A stretch of DNA of 31,301 nt from a virus. The position numbers and the translations under genes were made by a program. Under the pieces are notes generated by a model. That model had not been told where the DNA came from, did no database searches, and saw nothing but the letters and a program-made list of their open reading frames with translations. Below, piece after piece: positions 22,200-28,908 of this stretch. Within the stretch, counting starts at the first letter, position 1. Every line of letters begins with the position of its first letter. The DNA lies in the IMG/VR virus record IMGVR_UViG_3300022925_000105, positions 1-31,301 of that record; one strand, 5' to 3'.

Positions 22200-22444
22200 G
22201 AAGCCCAGCACTTAATTGTCCAGAGGCGTATCACATCGAGCATCTCTACCGAAGCGGATACGGATGCACGCGGATAGCAAGGGCAATAGGGAGATCGGTG
22301 AGCTACGTTGAGCGATCAGTCAGGGGATGTCCGACATCACCGAGGCTTGCCATGTACGTTGGCCGGCTGTCCAGAGGGCTGCGACCGACCAGCGAACTGG
22401 CGAGAGGATGGCACTGGAGTCAGATCGAACATGCCAGCACTTAG
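22196..22444 (+). CDS. Small helix-turn-helix protein
   Basis: An 82-residue basic protein with a likely helix-turn-helix, GYGCTRIARAIGRSVSYVER (residues 21-40), of the type found in sigma-factor-like and resolvase-like regulators. The N-terminus has a CPEAYHIEHLY element, which is consistent with a short helix before the HTH. It starts at an ATGA overlap. It probably regulates phage transcription or another DNA process, though the target is unknown. It overlaps the next gene by 14 bases. Confidence 0.6.
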   Translation: MRSPALNCPEAYHIEHLYRSGYGCTRIARAIGRSVSYVERSVRGCPTSPRLAMYVGRLSRGLRPTSELARGWHWSQIEHAST

Positions 22445-22931
22445 CAGAGAATTCCTGCTGTCTCGCGGCTCGTGCTGCGGGAACGGATGCAGGAACTGTC
22501 CTTACACGGAGGGAAAAGTGGAAGAACCAGTATTTACCGCTAGAATTCCATTCGACATGAGCAACAGCAATGATGGCCAAGGTCATGCCTGGTATCGGAC
22601 TGCTGCGGTGCGAAAAGCGATCGCGGATCAACTGGCACGCCAAGGAATGCACCGAGAGCCTTTTGAGTTCCCAGTGCGTCTGAGAGTCACAAGAATACTA
22701 GGGCCGAGGCAACGCCTGTGGGATAGCGATTCCATCTTACGCGGATCGTACAAGCAACTCCAAGATACACTGGTTGATGCTGGATGGTTTCACGATGACT
22801 CACCAAAGTACATCACCGAGGTACTAGGGAAGCAGGATAAAGACAATCGCTCGGAAGGGCCGGCGGTTCTGATAGAAGTTTTCAAGGATGGTAGCGATGA
22901 CGCATTACAATCAGCACACGTTCACAAATGA
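22431..22931 (+). CDS. RusA-like Holliday junction resolvase fused to CCGxGCRNCPY motif
   Basis: A 166-residue protein. Residues 1-25 (LSREFLLSRGSCCGNGCRNC) match the short cysteine-rich DUF5522-type motif. Residues about 33-152 resemble RusA: RLRVTRILGPRQRLWDSDS with D98 and D100, then YKQLQDTLVDAGWFHDDSP with D112 and the D122-D123 pair, comparable to the acidic residues of RusA that bind metal and cut four-way junctions. Such an enzyme would resolve recombination or replication intermediates before packaging. The fusion is unusual. The ATG at 22431 is preferred over an upstream GTG in the same frame at 22308. Confidence 0.65.
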   Translation: MPALSREFLLSRGSCCGNGCRNCPYTEGKVEEPVFTARIPFDMSNSNDGQGHAWYRTAAVRKAIADQLARQGMHREPFEFPVRLRVTRILGPRQRLWDSDSILRGSYKQLQDTLVDAGWFHDDSPKYITEVLGKQDKDNRSEGPAVLIEVFKDGSDDALQSAHVHK

Positions 22932-23139
22932 GCAAGTGCTAGGGCGGCTCCCGCACGAGCCGACGCAGGAGGAGATCAAGGCGATGTGCGCCGAGATACG
23001 CAAAACATGGTCGGAACAGACTCGGCGATCACGGCGAGTTATCAACAATGCACCGGTGACAGCAGTGGAGATCGAGCAACGATGGGCGCAAATAGAACTC
23101 CACTCAATACTCGACAGGCCGCAAAACAGCTGGGGGTAA
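22897..23139 (+). CDS. Small hypothetical protein
   Basis: An 80-residue protein starting MTHYNQHTFTNEQVLGRLPH, charged and helical (EEIKAMCAEIRKTWSEQTRR). An ATG at 22888 in the same frame is an alternative, but 22897 has the AAGGA of its leader at better spacing. It overlaps the resolvase gene by 35 bases and the Xis-like gene by 58 bases, in other frames. No family recognised. Confidence 0.5.
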   Translation: MTHYNQHTFTNEQVLGRLPHEPTQEEIKAMCAEIRKTWSEQTRRSRRVINNAPVTAVEIEQRWAQIELHSILDRPQNSWG

Positions 23140-23309
23140 GCTCGCAGACTGTTCGCAACTGGATCACCGCTGGGACGCTGCGTGGGTACATCGTCCCAGG
23201 TGGGTCTCGTGCTTGCATTCGGACTGATCAGCAAGCAGTTGACGAGTTCTGGGATCGCTACTCGAACCAACAGAACCAAGAGAACCAAAGCAGCAAACCA
23301 GTAAATTGA
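23082..23309 (+). CDS. MerR/Xis-type small DNA-binding protein
   Basis: A 75-residue protein with a MerR-like helix-turn-helix, PLNTRQAAKQLGVSSQTVRN, followed by WITAGTLRGYIVPGGSRACI, typical of excisionase-family proteins that bend DNA or act as small regulators. The C-terminus is Q/N-rich, from a threefold 9-base repeat. An ATG at 22986 would extend it far into the previous gene; 23082 gives the expected size. If excisionase, the phage would be temperate, but no integrase is present in the window, so a transcription regulator is equally possible. Confidence 0.7.
   Translation: MGANRTPLNTRQAAKQLGVSSQTVRNWITAGTLRGYIVPGGSRACIRTDQQAVDEFWDRYSNQQNQENQSSKPVN
23264..23290 (+). repeat. 9-base direct repeat, three copies
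   Basis: Three head-to-tail copies of a GAACCAA-based 9-mer (last two bases vary) encode the QNQENQ tail of the Xis-like protein. The period keeps the frame, so copy number could vary without breaking the gene. Confidence 0.55.
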
Positions 23310-23325
23310 CGGATACCAGCACCGT

Positions 23326-23353
23326 GTGAGACTCATGGAATAAGGAGTCACGC
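23326..23353 (+). promoter_or_regulatory. Hairpin covering the metallophosphoesterase ribosome site, with GGA in loop
   Basis: GACTC at 23330-23334 pairs with GAGTC at 23345-23349; below an A-A mismatch, 23326-23328 pairs with 23351-23353. The 10-base loop holds ATGGAA, with GGA at 23337-23339, and the ribosome site AAGGAG (23342-23347) is half inside the 3' arm. A GGA in a loop plus a second in the ribosome site is the usual form of a CsrA-repressed leader, and this phage encodes CsrA. Structure is seen; the link is inference. Confidence 0.4.
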
Positions 23354-23354
23354 G

Positions 23355-24371
23355 GTGGGAAAGAAAAAACAAGCTGACACAAGAAACGTCGTCCGAGAAT
23401 TGCTGCGTGATCATCCTGAAGCAGATACCAGGACGCTGGCGAGACTGCTGCACGATCAATATCCGCACGAGTTCCCAACTGTGGAACATGCTAGAAGTCG
23501 CATTAGGTATCAGCGTGGAGCATCCGGCAAGCAGCGACAGCAAATCATTGCTGACAAAGAGCATTTCCGAGAACACGGAAAGCCAAAGTCCATCAGCTTT
23601 CCAAAGGGGCTCAAACAAGTTCAGAAGCCGGTCAAGATCCGCACGCCTGGTAAGTACTTGGTGCTCTCGGATCTCCATGTGCCGTACCACTGCGAGCGAG
23701 CATTAGAGTCGGCCATGAAAGCGGGAATCGACGCCGGATGCCAGCATCTTGTGCTTAACGGCGATTTCATGGACTTCTATCGGCTTTCTCGCTGGGATCA
23801 AGATCCGCGAGCCAGGAATCCAGAGGACGAGTTAAAGATTGGAGCCGAGGTGATCGGCGAGTTGAATAAGCATTTCAGCTCAGACGCAGTGCGAGTGTTC
23901 AAGGTAGGAAACCATGAGCATCGATATCACGCTTACCTGCATCAGCGTGCGCCCGCACTGGTCGGAATCGAGGACTTCCAGCTTGATCGGATTCTGCCGC
24001 TCAAAGAACACAAGTGGAAATTCATTCAGTCCAAGCAGGAATACCATCTTGGCAAGCTACCGCTGCTTCACGGCCACGAGCTACCCAGGGGACTCACCGA
24101 TCCGGTCAACATCGGTCGAGGTGTTTATCTTCGGGTCGCTGGGACTGCAATGGTTGGCCACTGGCATCGAACCAGCACGCACGTTGAGACAACCGGCATC
24201 GATGAGCGTTTAGTGCCATGCTACTCGCTGGGATGTCTCTGCGATCTCAAACCAGAGTACGCAACGATCAACAGGTGGAATCACGGCTTTGCCATCGTCA
24301 CTGTCGGCGATCGTGGAAACTACCAGGTGCAAAACATGATCATTCACGACGGCGAAGTATTCGCGACATGA
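23355..24371 (+). CDS. Calcineurin-like metallophosphoesterase
   Basis: A 338-residue enzyme with the metallophosphoesterase core motifs in order: DLH at 106-108, GDF at 136-138, GNHE at 185-188, HGH at 239-241 and GHWH at 268-271, which bind the two-metal centre. Phage members act on phosphodiesters such as DNA ends or cyclic nucleotides. The N-terminal ~95 residues are basic and helical and could bind DNA (DTRTLARLLHDQYPHEF). A GTG start is used, with AAGGAG 8 bases upstream; the start codon is read as ambiguous only in that other in-frame starts lie far downstream. Substrate unknown; context suggests DNA metabolism. Confidence 0.87.
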   Translation: MGKKKQADTRNVVRELLRDHPEADTRTLARLLHDQYPHEFPTVEHARSRIRYQRGASGKQRQQIIADKEHFREHGKPKSISFPKGLKQVQKPVKIRTPGKYLVLSDLHVPYHCERALESAMKAGIDAGCQHLVLNGDFMDFYRLSRWDQDPRARNPEDELKIGAEVIGELNKHFSSDAVRVFKVGNHEHRYHAYLHQRAPALVGIEDFQLDRILPLKEHKWKFIQSKQEYHLGKLPLLHGHELPRGLTDPVNIGRGVYLRVAGTAMVGHWHRTSTHVETTGIDERLVPCYSLGCLCDLKPEYATINRWNHGFAIVTVGDRGNYQVQNMIIHDGEVFAT

Positions 24372-24422
24372 CCACGGCTACCCCGTAATACCTTAAAGCA
24401 TCACTCGAAGCCGAGCCGTCAA

Positions 24423-24752
24423 ATGATCACCATTCCAGAGCGTATCAAAATTGGTCATCTGAGCATCAAGGTAATCTCGATAGACCAGAAGGAAGCGGAC
24501 AGCATCGGAGCGGATGGTCTGTTCTGCTACCGGCACGCGACCATGCGGATCAACTGCGACCAGAACGCGTCGCAAGTGGTCGAAACCGTGATTCACGAGT
24601 GCCTGCACGCTCTCTGGGCTGTTGCCGGCTTCTCATCCAAGGATGACGAGGAAGATCACGTCAGCCGGCTCGCTCCACTCTTGCTGATGCTGCTGGCAGA
24701 CAATCCAGAACTGATCGACTTGCTGGATCGGTATGTCATTGGAAAAAATTAG
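24423..24752 (+). CDS. HExxH zinc-metalloprotease-like protein
   Basis: A 109-residue protein with an HECLH motif (residues 58-62), the zinc-binding HExxH of zincins, in the helix VVETVIHECLHALW. The preceding beta strand (residues 13-23) and the following helix, EEDHVSRLAPLLLMLLADNP, agree with small phage proteins of the metallopeptidase-like group. It would act in the cytoplasm, as no signal is seen. It might cut a host or phage regulator, as in ImmA-type proteases, but no repressor is present in the window. No strong ribosome site precedes the ATG. Confidence 0.65.
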   Translation: MITIPERIKIGHLSIKVISIDQKEADSIGADGLFCYRHATMRINCDQNASQVVETVIHECLHALWAVAGFSSKDDEEDHVSRLAPLLLMLLADNPELIDLLDRYVIGKN

Positions 24753-24754
24753 CG

Positions 24755-24785
24755 GCAAACCGCAAACGTAGCAAACCGAGCAAAC
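24755..24785 (+). repeat. Four GCAAAC direct repeats in an intergenic region
   Basis: GCAAAC occurs at 24755-24760, 24762-24767, 24771-24776 and 24780-24785, spaced 7, 9 and 9 bases. They lie in a 101-base gap before the lysis-candidate genes, and a TTGACA follows at 24793-24798. Short direct repeats upstream of a -35-like element suggest a regulator-binding array. No convincing -10 was found at 16-19 bases from the TTGACA. The rest of the gap holds nothing else I can identify. Confidence 0.4.
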
Positions 24786-24853
24786 CATCTGTTTGACACC
24801 AAAAAAGCACGCCGGAAACTTAGGTGATACGAGCCAAAAAGTCGGGGTGTTAA

Positions 24854-25138
24854 ATGTTTCTCGGATCAGAAGATAAGCGAAGTGCAAGACGCATTGCTGC
24901 TCGCGTATGGAACGAGGTAAACAGCGAGGACAATTCACGCCCTCCGCAGGCACGCTTGGACATTGCAAAAGAGCGAGTGCGTGAACGCATCCGAAGCCAT
25001 CGAGCAATGCGTGGCGGAAAAGTAGGTTTTGGCTGGGAAACGATCATCATTTCTCTGATGACAAGGATCGCCATCAAGTTATTGGAAAAGTGGATCGAAA
25101 AGCGTCTGTTCTCGGTAAGCGAGGACGGCGATGAGTAA
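24854..25138 (+). CDS. Hypothetical protein, first gene of lysis-candidate group
   Basis: A 94-residue very basic protein, with a helical N-terminus (RSARRIAARVWNEVN), a charged centre (RLDIAKERVRERIRSHR) and a C-terminal amphipathic or membrane-associated helix (WETIIISLMTRIAIKLLEKW). The mixture of charge and hydrophobic helix would suit a membrane-interacting protein, possibly holin- or antiholin-like, but this is not established. It overlaps the next, clearly membrane-spanning, protein by eight bases. Confidence 0.55.
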   Translation: MFLGSEDKRSARRIAARVWNEVNSEDNSRPPQARLDIAKERVRERIRSHRAMRGGKVGFGWETIIISLMTRIAIKLLEKWIEKRLFSVSEDGDE

Positions 25139-25883
25139 GCTGACCAATAACCGGACGTTTAATATTATTTGCGGTGCTGCAACGCTGTACTTAGCGTTTT
25201 CGCTCTGGAGAGATGGCTGGTTCGATTGGTTCTTGAATGGTCGAGATGACTCCGAAGGCTACAGCAACAGTCAGCTTTGGATTACGCTCGGATCACTCGT
25301 GCTGTCCTTCTTAGAAATGGTCGGAATAGCAACGATCGCCATCGTCATGGGCATTCTGCCACACGTCGAAACGATGTTTACCTGGGCAGCAAAGCAACTC
25401 AAAGCACTTATCCAGTCAGCTCGTGACTCGATAAGCAAAAAAGACGATTCCTCCCCAAACGGTGAGCAGTGGGATTGGCGTCCGCTCGCAGTTATCCTAC
25501 TCTCGTGGATGCTGTGGACTGGCGGACAACTTGAGTCGCTGTGGAGCGCACTGATCGACGCGATACCCGACCGCGTTGACGTCGTTCAAGACAAACCAGC
25601 GGCTATTCTTTTCTCAGTCGATCCTGCATCGGCCACGGATGGCCAACTTGCCGTTTCCTCGTCCATCGTTGTCGAGGAACTTATGCGATCCAAAGGGATC
25701 GAGCGTCGGATGTATTCATCGATGCAAGAACGCGAGGCGGCTGAGTCTTGGGTCGGCCAGGCAATGCAAACTGCACCCGATGGCGCAAACTCGCTGATCA
25801 TTTACGGTCGAGATGGATCGGTAGAAGTGCTGGACATTCCAGCGAGCCTCTCGGAAATGGAGGCACTCGCGAATGGATGGTGA
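25131..25883 (+). CDS. Membrane protein with three predicted spans
   Basis: A 250-residue protein with hydrophobic segments near residues 10-27, 46-75 and 117-135, separated by charged loops, then a soluble C-terminal domain (about 150-250) with a GRDGSVEVLD-type strand. It is translated from an overlap with the preceding gene and its end overlaps the papain-like gene by 11 bases, so the membrane protein and the protease are probably co-made. A holin or membrane anchor role is possible. It is larger than typical holins. No enzyme motif recognised. Confidence 0.6.
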   Translation: MSKLTNNRTFNIICGAATLYLAFSLWRDGWFDWFLNGRDDSEGYSNSQLWITLGSLVLSFLEMVGIATIAIVMGILPHVETMFTWAAKQLKALIQSARDSISKKDDSSPNGEQWDWRPLAVILLSWMLWTGGQLESLWSALIDAIPDRVDVVQDKPAAILFSVDPASATDGQLAVSSSIVVEELMRSKGIERRMYSSMQEREAAESWVGQAMQTAPDGANSLIIYGRDGSVEVLDIPASLSEMEALANGW

Positions 25884-26613
25884 GGGTACTGGCTACGAAC
25901 TCCGAGACTACGAAAGCCACAAAGAGTTTAGCTTCTACCGCGAGTTCAGCGGCGACCGCGTTCCGATGTACGAATGGAAAGAGCGGATCGACTACATGAA
26001 CGAAATGCAGGCTCAGCCGGTGCATTGGCACAAGCGATACTGTTCCATCATGTCGCAGAAGTCTACGAATTATTGCTGGTGTTATTCGGTGGTGGCAGGA
26101 CTCAAAAACGCTTACGCCAGGCAAGGCGTCGGTGATGTCGATCTGAATGCCTACGCGACAGCATACCGAGGAAAGAACGGAGCGAACCGAGGCGGTTTTA
26201 TCGGTGAGGCGTGCAAGTACATCCAAGAATACGGAGTGCCGGAGCAGAGCGTTCTTGCAGAATTCAAAAAGACTCGGCGATGGACGGACGAGCAGCAGCA
26301 AAATGCTGACAAGCACAAAATGGCCGAGTTCGAGGAACTGGGCCGCAATGACATCGAAGGCGTAGTCTCGGCTCTGATCGGAAAGCAGCCATGTGCGGTG
26401 GCGATCGCTCTTTCCTGGTGGCGTCATGCGGTGCTTGCGGTTGGATGTGTTCTGGACAAGTCGAGGCAGCTTGGTCTGATCATTGCTAATAGTTGGAGCA
26501 CTCGGTACTCATCAGGTGGCGAGTCGGGCGGTTATGGCATTCTCTGGGGAAACAAGGCGACACCATACGAAGCGGTCGCGATTCGTCACGTATTAGCGAG
26601 AGCAGAGGCATGA
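25873..26613 (+). CDS. Papain-type (C1) cysteine protease, lysis candidate
   Basis: A 246-residue papain-like enzyme. The oxyanion-hole glutamine Q62 and catalytic C68 are spaced as in papain (Q-x5-C) within QKSTNYCWCYSVV; H185 sits in WRHAVLAVG; N206 is in NSW, followed by GGYGILWG, the equivalent of the papain NSWG..GGYG signature. All catalytic residues are intact. No pro-region or signal peptide is seen. C1 proteases are uncommon in phage genomes. No lysozyme, amidase or NlpC/P60 gene is recognised elsewhere, and this gene lies between membrane and secreted proteins, so an envelope-degrading role in lysis is the leading guess. Alternatives: host-protein cleavage or a virion protease. Confidence 0.75.
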   Translation: MDGEGTGYELRDYESHKEFSFYREFSGDRVPMYEWKERIDYMNEMQAQPVHWHKRYCSIMSQKSTNYCWCYSVVAGLKNAYARQGVGDVDLNAYATAYRGKNGANRGGFIGEACKYIQEYGVPEQSVLAEFKKTRRWTDEQQQNADKHKMAEFEELGRNDIEGVVSALIGKQPCAVAIALSWWRHAVLAVGCVLDKSRQLGLIIANSWSTRYSSGGESGGYGILWGNKATPYEAVAIRHVLARAEA

Positions 26614-26849
26614 AAGTGAACATCATTCTGGTTGCGTTAATCGCGGCCATGTTCTTTCCGTTCGATACGGAAGCGACACCAGGTAAGCCGGCAGAGCGTC
26701 AGGTGATCCGCAGTGTAGAAAAACAGATCGAGCGAGTGCGAGAAGTAAAAGTCTCCGATGAAGAATGCAAGGTGGAGCGACTCGTAAGCGAAGGACCAAG
26801 TAAACCCGTCCGAAAACTCATTGGCAAATTGCGACTGCGGAAGAAATAG
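26610..26849 (+). CDS. Small secreted protein with signal peptide
   Basis: A 79-residue protein beginning MKVNIILVALIAAMFFPFDT, a classical signal peptide with a likely cleavage after EA near residue 22, followed by a very basic helical region (ERQVIRSVEKQIERVREVKV, then RKLIGKLRLRKK). It is coupled to the papain-like gene by ATGA. It may work in the periplasm or outer envelope, perhaps with the protease, similar in place to spanin-type or lysis-accessory proteins. One cysteine only, in EECKVE, not within a lipobox. Confidence 0.62.
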   Translation: MKVNIILVALIAAMFFPFDTEATPGKPAERQVIRSVEKQIERVREVKVSDEECKVERLVSEGPSKPVRKLIGKLRLRKK

Positions 26850-26851
26850 AA

Positions 26852-27106
26852 ATGGAAAGCATCCTAGCTAACCTCGATCCAACTTTACTCGGAGTCGCCG
26901 GTACAGCAATGACCGCACTCAGCGGTGCCATTGTCCATTTGTACAAGTCTCAATTTGCGTTGCAAAAAGACCTGACCGGGCGAGTCCAGAACCAACTTGA
27001 TGAGTGCGTGGAAGATCGCAAAGCACTTCAGTTAGAACAGAAGCAGTTGTGGACTGCATTGATAAAACTTGACCCATCTGCCGAAGAATTAAGGACTATT
27101 AAATAA
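26852..27106 (+). CDS. Holin-like single-span protein with coiled tail
   Basis: An 84-residue protein with one N-terminal hydrophobic segment (about residues 12-30, TLLGVAGTAMTALSGAIVHL) and a charged helical C-terminus (LQKDLTGRVQNQLDECVEDR), reminiscent of single-span holins or of membrane-anchored coiled coils. It lies after the papain-like and secreted proteins, in line with a lysis group. Its stop overlaps the next ATG (TAATG). No direct proof of pore function; a structural membrane role is the alternative. Confidence 0.55.
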   Translation: MESILANLDPTLLGVAGTAMTALSGAIVHLYKSQFALQKDLTGRVQNQLDECVEDRKALQLEQKQLWTALIKLDPSAEELRTIK

Positions 27107-27567
27107 TGGCAAACCTACAAAAGCTCAGAGAAGAACTTGATGCCGGTCATCCGGTCACTGGTGCATATAGTGCCGACGACTCGGCAGCGTCAGAGGAGAT
27201 CAACGCAAAGAACCGAGTGCGTATCAACTCGATCTCATCGGCAGAGCTTCTTGCTTGGAGTGGTCAGGCGTCATCTGGCGACCGTCCACGGATCATCAAG
27301 ATCGAAGAAGGTAAAGCAAACGCAGATGAGCAATGTGCTGCTCTTTGCATTACAGCCGAGCAAATGATTATGCGTGACAATACAACGCTTGATCTAAATC
27401 TGCCGGATCGTGTTGCGATGCTCAACGCTCTTGTTGCTTATGGTGTGTTATCGCAAGCAGACAAGGACAGCATCGACGCATTAAGTCAAGAAAGTATCTC
27501 AAGAGCAGACGAGCTTGGTCTTGGGTCAATCAAAGCCGGAACCGTACAGCAAGCTAGGAGCCTATAA
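27106..27567 (+). CDS. Phage structural protein, second structural block
   Basis: A 153-residue helical protein beginning MANLQKLREELDAGHPVTGA, with SRADELGLGSIKAGTVQQAR at the C-terminus. This pattern of an EELDAGHP-like opening and an S-R-A-x-E-L-G-L ending followed by V-x-x-A-R is one I associate with small proteins in tail or late regions of siphoviruses. Its function is unknown, and it lies among genes for tail fibres. The stop is followed by the next gene after two bases. No enzyme motif. Confidence 0.58.
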   Translation: MANLQKLREELDAGHPVTGAYSADDSAASEEINAKNRVRINSISSAELLAWSGQASSGDRPRIIKIEEGKANADEQCAALCITAEQMIMRDNTTLDLNLPDRVAMLNALVAYGVLSQADKDSIDALSQESISRADELGLGSIKAGTVQQARSL

Positions 27568-27569
27568 GC

Positions 27570-28058
27570 ATGGCAAACAAAGTTTACATCAACGAAGAAA
27601 CGGCAAAAACTTGGACTGATACCGGCGGGGATTACACTCTCGATCTAGGTAGCCTAGCAGCAGACGGAGTTAGAGTTGGCGCACAAGGCGATCTCGGTGC
27701 AGCACCAAGAGCCGATCAGTATGCGTATAAGTTCGTCATTGACGGATTTGATACAGCACCAGTCGTTGGCGAGACAGTGGATCTGTATATCGCCACATCC
27801 GACGGCAGCTATGTTGATGGTGATGTAGGAACGGTAGACGCAGCAGGGTCCACAGACGATCTCCCTAACCTCATGTACCTCGGTAGTGCATCGGTTCAGA
27901 CAACGACTGCTAGTGACAACCTCATCATAAGTGGGCTTGTAAATATCCCGTTTAGGTATGTATCGCCGGTTGTTCATAACAATACGGCTGATGCTTTGCT
28001 TGGGACTTCGGATGCTCATAAGTTCATCTTGACTCCAGTACCACCAGAGGTTCAGTAG
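27570..28058 (+). CDS. Putative minor tail/structural protein
   Basis: A 162-residue acidic beta-rich protein, beginning MANKVYINEETAKTWTDTGG and containing YTLDLGSLAADGVRVGAQGD, DQYAYKFVIDGFDTAPVVGE and VNIPFRYVSPVVHNN. It has the look of a small phage surface or tail protein with an immunoglobulin- or jelly-roll-like fold. No enzyme motif. It is followed after one base by the GTG of the LamG-like gene, so it may be part of the fibre complex. Confidence 0.58.
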   Translation: MANKVYINEETAKTWTDTGGDYTLDLGSLAADGVRVGAQGDLGAAPRADQYAYKFVIDGFDTAPVVGETVDLYIATSDGSYVDGDVGTVDAAGSTDDLPNLMYLGSASVQTTTASDNLIISGLVNIPFRYVSPVVHNNTADALLGTSDAHKFILTPVPPEVQ

Positions 28059-28059
28059 A

Positions 28060-28908
28060 GTGGATTTGCTTAAACCTAGTTACGCTACAGGGTACGCTAA
28101 GAACGCCAGCCAATCGGCTCATCCTAATCTTTGGGATGGGCTTGTTGGTGCGTGGATGCCTTCGTTGGGTGTGACGGGTGAGACGCTCAGGGATGTTAGT
28201 GGCAACGGCAATCATGGCACGCTTGGTTCAGGTATGATTCCTGCAAACAAATGGATAACCACTGAAAAATCTTGGGTCTTGGATTTCGATGGTTTTAACG
28301 ACACAATTTATTGTGAAAACTCTAAGTCGCTGAGGGTTGGCGATGGATCATTCACAGTTTGGTTTAACTCAAGAATAAATGACACAGATGTTTATAGGAT
28401 AATTGAAAATCGTGGACCCGGACTATTAGGCACTGTCGCCGGTTGGCAAATTTCGTGGAATGGAAGTTGGTCGAACACGTTAGTTGACAGCGGTTCCGGT
28501 GCATACGTGAAAGTTGATCCATCCGATACGTCTTTGAATGTGTTGAACGACAATCAATGGCATCACGGAGTGATGATATGGGATCGACCGAATCAAGATT
28601 TGCTTTTTTATGTAGACGGAAAGAAAGTAGAAGTCTCGCTAAACAAGTCTGGCACTGTTAATTCTTTTATAAATTCTTATCGCCTACACATCGGTTCTCA
28701 CGCAACTGGACAGTATTTGAGTGGTCAGATTTCATCTTGCGGCATCTCTAACAGAATCCTATCCCCATCCGAAATCAAACAACTCTACGTTGACAGCCTA
28801 GCACCGTTCCGCAAGAAGCAGCGTGTTTCGGTCGCTGTTCCGTCAGGCATACAATTCAAGCCATATTGGGCAAAACAATCTACTCAAATCTCAGGACTGC
28901 TTAAATGA
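28060..28908 (+). CDS. LamG/concanavalin-like carbohydrate-binding adhesin
   Basis: A 282-residue protein with a LamG-3-like fold: LVGAWMPSLGVTGETLRDVS followed by GNGNHGTL, WVLDFDGFNDTIYCENSKSL, QWHHGVMIWDRPNQDLLFYV, and ISSCGISNRILSPSEIKQLY, the usual sandwich pattern of a sugar-binding jelly roll. Residues 1-20 and 240-282 flank the domain. It probably binds a surface glycan as part of a tail fibre or decoration. The gene starts at GTG. Its central part (28621-28680) has only 18 of 60 G/C, well below neighbours, pointing to acquisition or rapid evolution of the binding domain. Confidence 0.75.
   Translation: MDLLKPSYATGYAKNASQSAHPNLWDGLVGAWMPSLGVTGETLRDVSGNGNHGTLGSGMIPANKWITTEKSWVLDFDGFNDTIYCENSKSLRVGDGSFTVWFNSRINDTDVYRIIENRGPGLLGTVAGWQISWNGSWSNTLVDSGSGAYVKVDPSDTSLNVLNDNQWHHGVMIWDRPNQDLLFYVDGKKVEVSLNKSGTVNSFINSYRLHIGSHATGQYLSGQISSCGISNRILSPSEIKQLYVDSLAPFRKKQRVSVAVPSGIQFKPYWAKQSTQISGLLK

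Noticed and set aside
23082-23309. Excisionase as proof of a temperate phage
   Set aside because: The HTH is of MerR/Xis type, but no integrase, attachment site or repressor was seen in the window, so lysogeny is not shown.
24374-24419. ACGGCT/AGCCGT inverted repeat as a terminator after the metallophosphoesterase gene
   Set aside because: Only six base pairs with a long loop and no T run; not a convincing terminator.
24793-24825. TTGACA-based promoter before the gene at 24854
   Set aside because: No acceptable -10 at 16-19 bases; best candidate hexamers match only two or so positions. Kept only as part of the repeat-array note.
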